64,000 nucleotides of DNA, taken from positions 112,630,145-112,694,144 of the forward strand of contig NC_134398.1 of the NCBI RefSeq assembly GCF_050003625.1, read 5' to 3'. The notes under the pieces are model-generated. The model was not told the origin of the DNA and did not search any database. It was given only the letters and a program-made list of their open reading frames with translations. The stretch's first letter is position 1. Every line of letters begins with the position of its first letter. The DNA comes from Haematobia irritans (lineage: Eukaryota; Arthropoda; Insecta; Diptera; Muscidae). Below, piece by piece: positions 61,240 through 64,000 of this stretch. A program made the translations under genes and the position numbers.

Positions 61240-63627
61240 ATGAATGTTAATTGCTTTCACTGCGGATTCAATTTTGAATTGAAACAATTTATTTTTCATT
61301 TAAAAACACTTAAGACATCAAGATATGCCTGTACAATTTGTAATAGTTCATTTGATTATATTCACAATTTTTTAAAACATGTTAAGCGCCATGAGTCTTC
61401 AAAAAAAGTAACTGTAAATTCTTCTTTAAACAATAATGAATGCTTTTCCGAATTTTTTGAAAATAGTTTGGAAGAAAATAGTTATGAAGTGATAATAAGT
61501 CAAAATGAAACCCATAATACAGATTCTTATGTCAGCGAACTAACTAAACACATGTTAAATTATTATTGCAAAGCAACAATACCGCGCAAATACTCGATGC
61601 AATGCATACAAAGTTTTTCGTTGTTTATTAAAAAATTTATTACCGATAACATGAGCAATGATAGTTTTCATAATAGCGGGCCAATTCAAAAGTTCCTCAA
61701 AGTTGACATTCCCACGACCGAATATAAGTTTATAAAATATTTAAAGCAATTGAAATGTTTTTTCAAATGTAGACAAGTTGCAGTTAATCGAGGCGTGGAA
61801 TCTTCATTAAATATTATAAACATTCCTCATTCTAAAGAAGTTGTTCATTCACTTCAAATATTCCCTTTGAAAGACTTTTTTTCAAAATTATTTACTTCAA
61901 CATCGTTTCTTAAAGAGATGACACAAAACATCGATATTGCAGTCAATTCCGAGTACATACGCCAATTTTCACAATCCCCTTTCTTTAAAGAAAAATTGCA
62001 AAAAATTAGAAATGATGATAAATCATTACATCTTCCACTCATTATATTTTTTGACGATTTTGAAGTAAATAATCCTCTTGGATCAAGGGCAGGTATACAA
62101 AAAATAGGAGGAGTGTATGCCAAAATACCTTGTTTACCACCACGGGTTCAATCTAAAATGTCGTTTATATTTTTGTGCATGCTGTTTTACACAGAAGACA
62201 GAAAACTTCTTGGAAATGAACGAATATTTTCGCCATTAATCAATGAATTGAATTCATTGTCTAACCATGCATTTCGAATTGAAAACTTTAAATATAATAA
62301 AGTCTTTCTAGTACCATCATTGTTTGTGGGTGATAATTTAGGAGTTAATTCTGCTCTTGGATTCTCTGAATCTTTTAGTGCCAACTACTATTGTCGGTTT
62401 TGTACTGCACATAGACATGACACTGAAAAAATGTACAAACTTCCTGAAAACTTAGAATTCTTAGATTTTGAGTTTTATTCTAATTTTATTCGTGATCCAA
62501 ATCATTCATCACCTTCAAGCATTAAAGAAAATTCCATATGGAATAATCTAAATAATTTTCATGTGTCTTCCAATTATGCAGTCGACATCATGCATGATTT
62601 ATTAGAAGGAGTTTGCCATTATGATATGCTATTATTGCTCGGCCTTTTCATTAACAAATATAAATATTTTTCATTGGAAGAGCTAAATTTTCGAATTCTG
62701 GCATTTAGTTTTGATTTGTCGGTAAAAAATAAACCACCACTTTTTAATTCTGATCAACTTAAAAAGAGTAAAATAAAAATGAGTGCCAGTGAAATGTTAA
62801 CTTTCATTCGAAATTTTTCTTTGTTAGTCGGCGACAAAGTTCCGGAGAATTCTAAGGAGTGGAAATTATATTTATATCTTAGGGAAATAATTGACTGTTG
62901 TTTTTCCGAAAGTGTTCACGTTGAACTGTACAAATATTTGAAATATGTTATAGAAAGGCATAATTTTCTTTACGCTCATATTTCAAATAATAAATTGACA
63001 CCAAAATTCCATTTTCTTTTGCATTATCCTTATATTATGTCTAAAATCGGACCTTTAAAAACTATTTCTTCCTTACGATTTGAAACATTTCATCAAAATT
63101 TCAAAAAAATAGCTTATTCAACTAACTGCAAAATTAACATCATTGAATCATTGACTTCTAAGTATTCCATTCAAATGTCCCATTTTCTTTTAAATTTTGA
63201 TGATTGTTTAGAAAAAAAACTTAAATTCGGGAAAGCTCTCAGAATTGATGAAGCAGTTTTAAACTTGTATAACGTGAAAGCAACAAATGAAGTAGTATGT
63301 GTGAGTTATCTCAACTATTTTGAAATTCTTTTGAAACCAGGGTGTTTTGTGTGGCATTCAAAAGAAAAAGTTGCGCGTATAGATTATATTATTAAATATA
63401 ATAACAACTTTTACTTTCTTGTTTCAACGTATAGAATAATTTGTTTCGACAGTCATTTTTATACCTATATAATAGAAAATGACAATCAAAACATTACCTT
63501 ACCTTTAGAATCAGTAAATTTTCATTTTGTTTGTAAAGAACACATTGTAAGAGACAACATAAAATGCATTAGTATAAACAAAATACATTTTGATTCTCTG
63601 ACTCATGACGCTAAAAACCAGCTATAA
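61240..63627 (+). CDS. Gene B: 795-residue CACTA/EnSpm (CMC)-like transposase, intact ORF
   Basis: Uninterrupted frame starting CAAAATGAATG, 160 bp after gene A. Residues about 5-55 hold CFHCGF and a C2H2 finger (CTICNSSF...HVKRH), a likely DNA-binding part. The core follows the order of tnp2-type (Transposase_21) proteins: FFDDFEVNNPLGS (D272/D273), VGDNLGVNSALGF (D365), CRFC (C385, C388), VDIMHDLLEGV (D449-E456), KFHFLLHYP and LRFETFHQNFK (E615). Plant CACTA proteins have the comparable DGFNPFG, CPxC and DVMHIEKN motifs. I infer a DDE/RNase H-fold nuclease acting on element ends; which acidic residue completes the triad is uncertain (E456 or E615). Absence of stops over 2.4 kb implies recent activity or domestication. 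Confidence 0.75.
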   Translation: MNVNCFHCGFNFELKQFIFHLKTLKTSRYACTICNSSFDYIHNFLKHVKRHESSKKVTVNSSLNNNECFSEFFENSLEENSYEVIISQNETHNTDSYVSELTKHMLNYYCKATIPRKYSMQCIQSFSLFIKKFITDNMSNDSFHNSGPIQKFLKVDIPTTEYKFIKYLKQLKCFFKCRQVAVNRGVESSLNIINIPHSKEVVHSLQIFPLKDFFSKLFTSTSFLKEMTQNIDIAVNSEYIRQFSQSPFFKEKLQKIRNDDKSLHLPLIIFFDDFEVNNPLGSRAGIQKIGGVYAKIPCLPPRVQSKMSFIFLCMLFYTEDRKLLGNERIFSPLINELNSLSNHAFRIENFKYNKVFLVPSLFVGDNLGVNSALGFSESFSANYYCRFCTAHRHDTEKMYKLPENLEFLDFEFYSNFIRDPNHSSPSSIKENSIWNNLNNFHVSSNYAVDIMHDLLEGVCHYDMLLLLGLFINKYKYFSLEELNFRILAFSFDLSVKNKPPLFNSDQLKKSKIKMSASEMLTFIRNFSLLVGDKVPENSKEWKLYLYLREIIDCCFSESVHVELYKYLKYVIERHNFLYAHISNNKLTPKFHFLLHYPYIMSKIGPLKTISSLRFETFHQNFKKIAYSTNCKINIIESLTSKYSIQMSHFLLNFDDCLEKKLKFGKALRIDEAVLNLYNVKATNEVVCVSYLNYFEILLKPGCFVWHSKEKVARIDYIIKYNNNFYFLVSTYRIICFDSHFYTYIIENDNQNITLPLESVNFHFVCKEHIVRDNIKCISINKIHFDSLTHDAKNQL

Positions 63628-63775
63628 GTAAAATGTAATTTGTAGAAAACAAAAATTAGCTTTATACAAATATGCAATGTATTTTTAACAAATGTATGGT
63701 ATATAGGTATACAATACTGCCTGAAGTATTTTTATACTTCTCCCAAATATTTCATGTAAAAGTTAATTCTTTAAT

Positions 63776-63781
63776 AATAAA
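63776..63781 (+). terminator. AATAAA poly(A) signal downstream of gene B
   Basis: AATAAA 149 bp after the stop codon of gene B, followed by T-rich sequence (TTTTTTTGTT near 63808). A reasonable cleavage signal for the gene B transcript. Confidence 0.55.
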
Positions 63782-64000
63782 CATCTAATGTTAAACTGAA
63801 AAGTGTATTTTTTTGTTATAAATTACTTTAAACTTTTCGCGTTGCCGAATTTCTGTTTCTTCAAAATTTGTTGTCAGTTTCAGGGTAATATTGCGCTTTT
63901 GCTTCAAACATACGCTGGGTTTCCCCCAATACCAAAACTTTTGAAATAAAATAACAATGCCATTTGTCGTAAAAGTTCTTTGATTCCAATACAGTATTTA
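63782..64000. other. No gene recognised; expected transposon right end not seen
   Basis: AT-rich with one CGCTGGGTTTCCCCC patch (63914). No CAC-type terminal inverted sequence matching anything upstream of gene A was found before the window ends. Confidence 0.4.

Overview
The window is AT-rich eukaryotic DNA with canonical GT-AG introns, AATAAA poly(A) signals, insect-type SINE/LINE pieces, D41D mariner elements and several nested miniature transposon families. The repeat with about 150-bp tandem units, a GGAC microsatellite and a GGGTATAAAAA end is the kind of element I associate with calyptrate, especially muscid, flies (Musca, Stomoxys, Haematobia). I therefore infer a muscid-like fly, but the species cannot be read from the sequence. 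No bacterial genes, CRISPR arrays or rRNA were seen.

Layout. 0-12 kb: two copies of the muscid repeat embedded in tandemly duplicated units that carry a ladder of very short exon-like segments with splice sites. Two MITE insertions are visible against their own empty sites in the sister unit, and a third copy of one of them has been split by another muscid repeat. 12-24 kb: old MITEs, two copies of a 1.35-kb element carrying tRNA-like promoters, a larger CCCAGC-ended element, two elements with subterminal palindromes and a dead Tc1 transposase. 24-36 kb: more CCCAGC-ended elements, a pogo-like MITE, the longest muscid repeat copy (with a 306-bp higher-order dimer) and a truncated SINE. 36-39 kb: a hAT-like MITE with a SINE inside it, followed by an apparently intact rosa-type (DD41D) mariner. 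40-50 kb: a nearly 2-kb foldback palindrome, a three-level nest (LINE in MITE in muscid repeat), the third tRNA-bearing element and a second, deleted rosa-like copy. 50-55 kb: mostly unassigned non-coding DNA. 55.8-56.3 kb: two phase-compatible exons of a possible small membrane protein.

The most substantial coding content is at the right end. A phase-consistent eight-exon gene (57646-61080, 507 codons) is followed 160 bp later, on the same strand, by an uninterrupted 795-codon gene (61240-63627). The second protein has N-terminal zinc-finger cysteines and histidines and a series of motifs like plant tnp2/CACTA (CMC) transposases. The first resembles, from memory, a multicopy PB1-like/SAMD3-like family of fish and invertebrates. 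Together they look like a two-gene autonomous DNA transposon, or its domesticated descendant. The window also holds many non-autonomous elements that begin with CAC and leave 2-bp duplications, which is compatible with, but does not prove, mobilisation by such a transposase.
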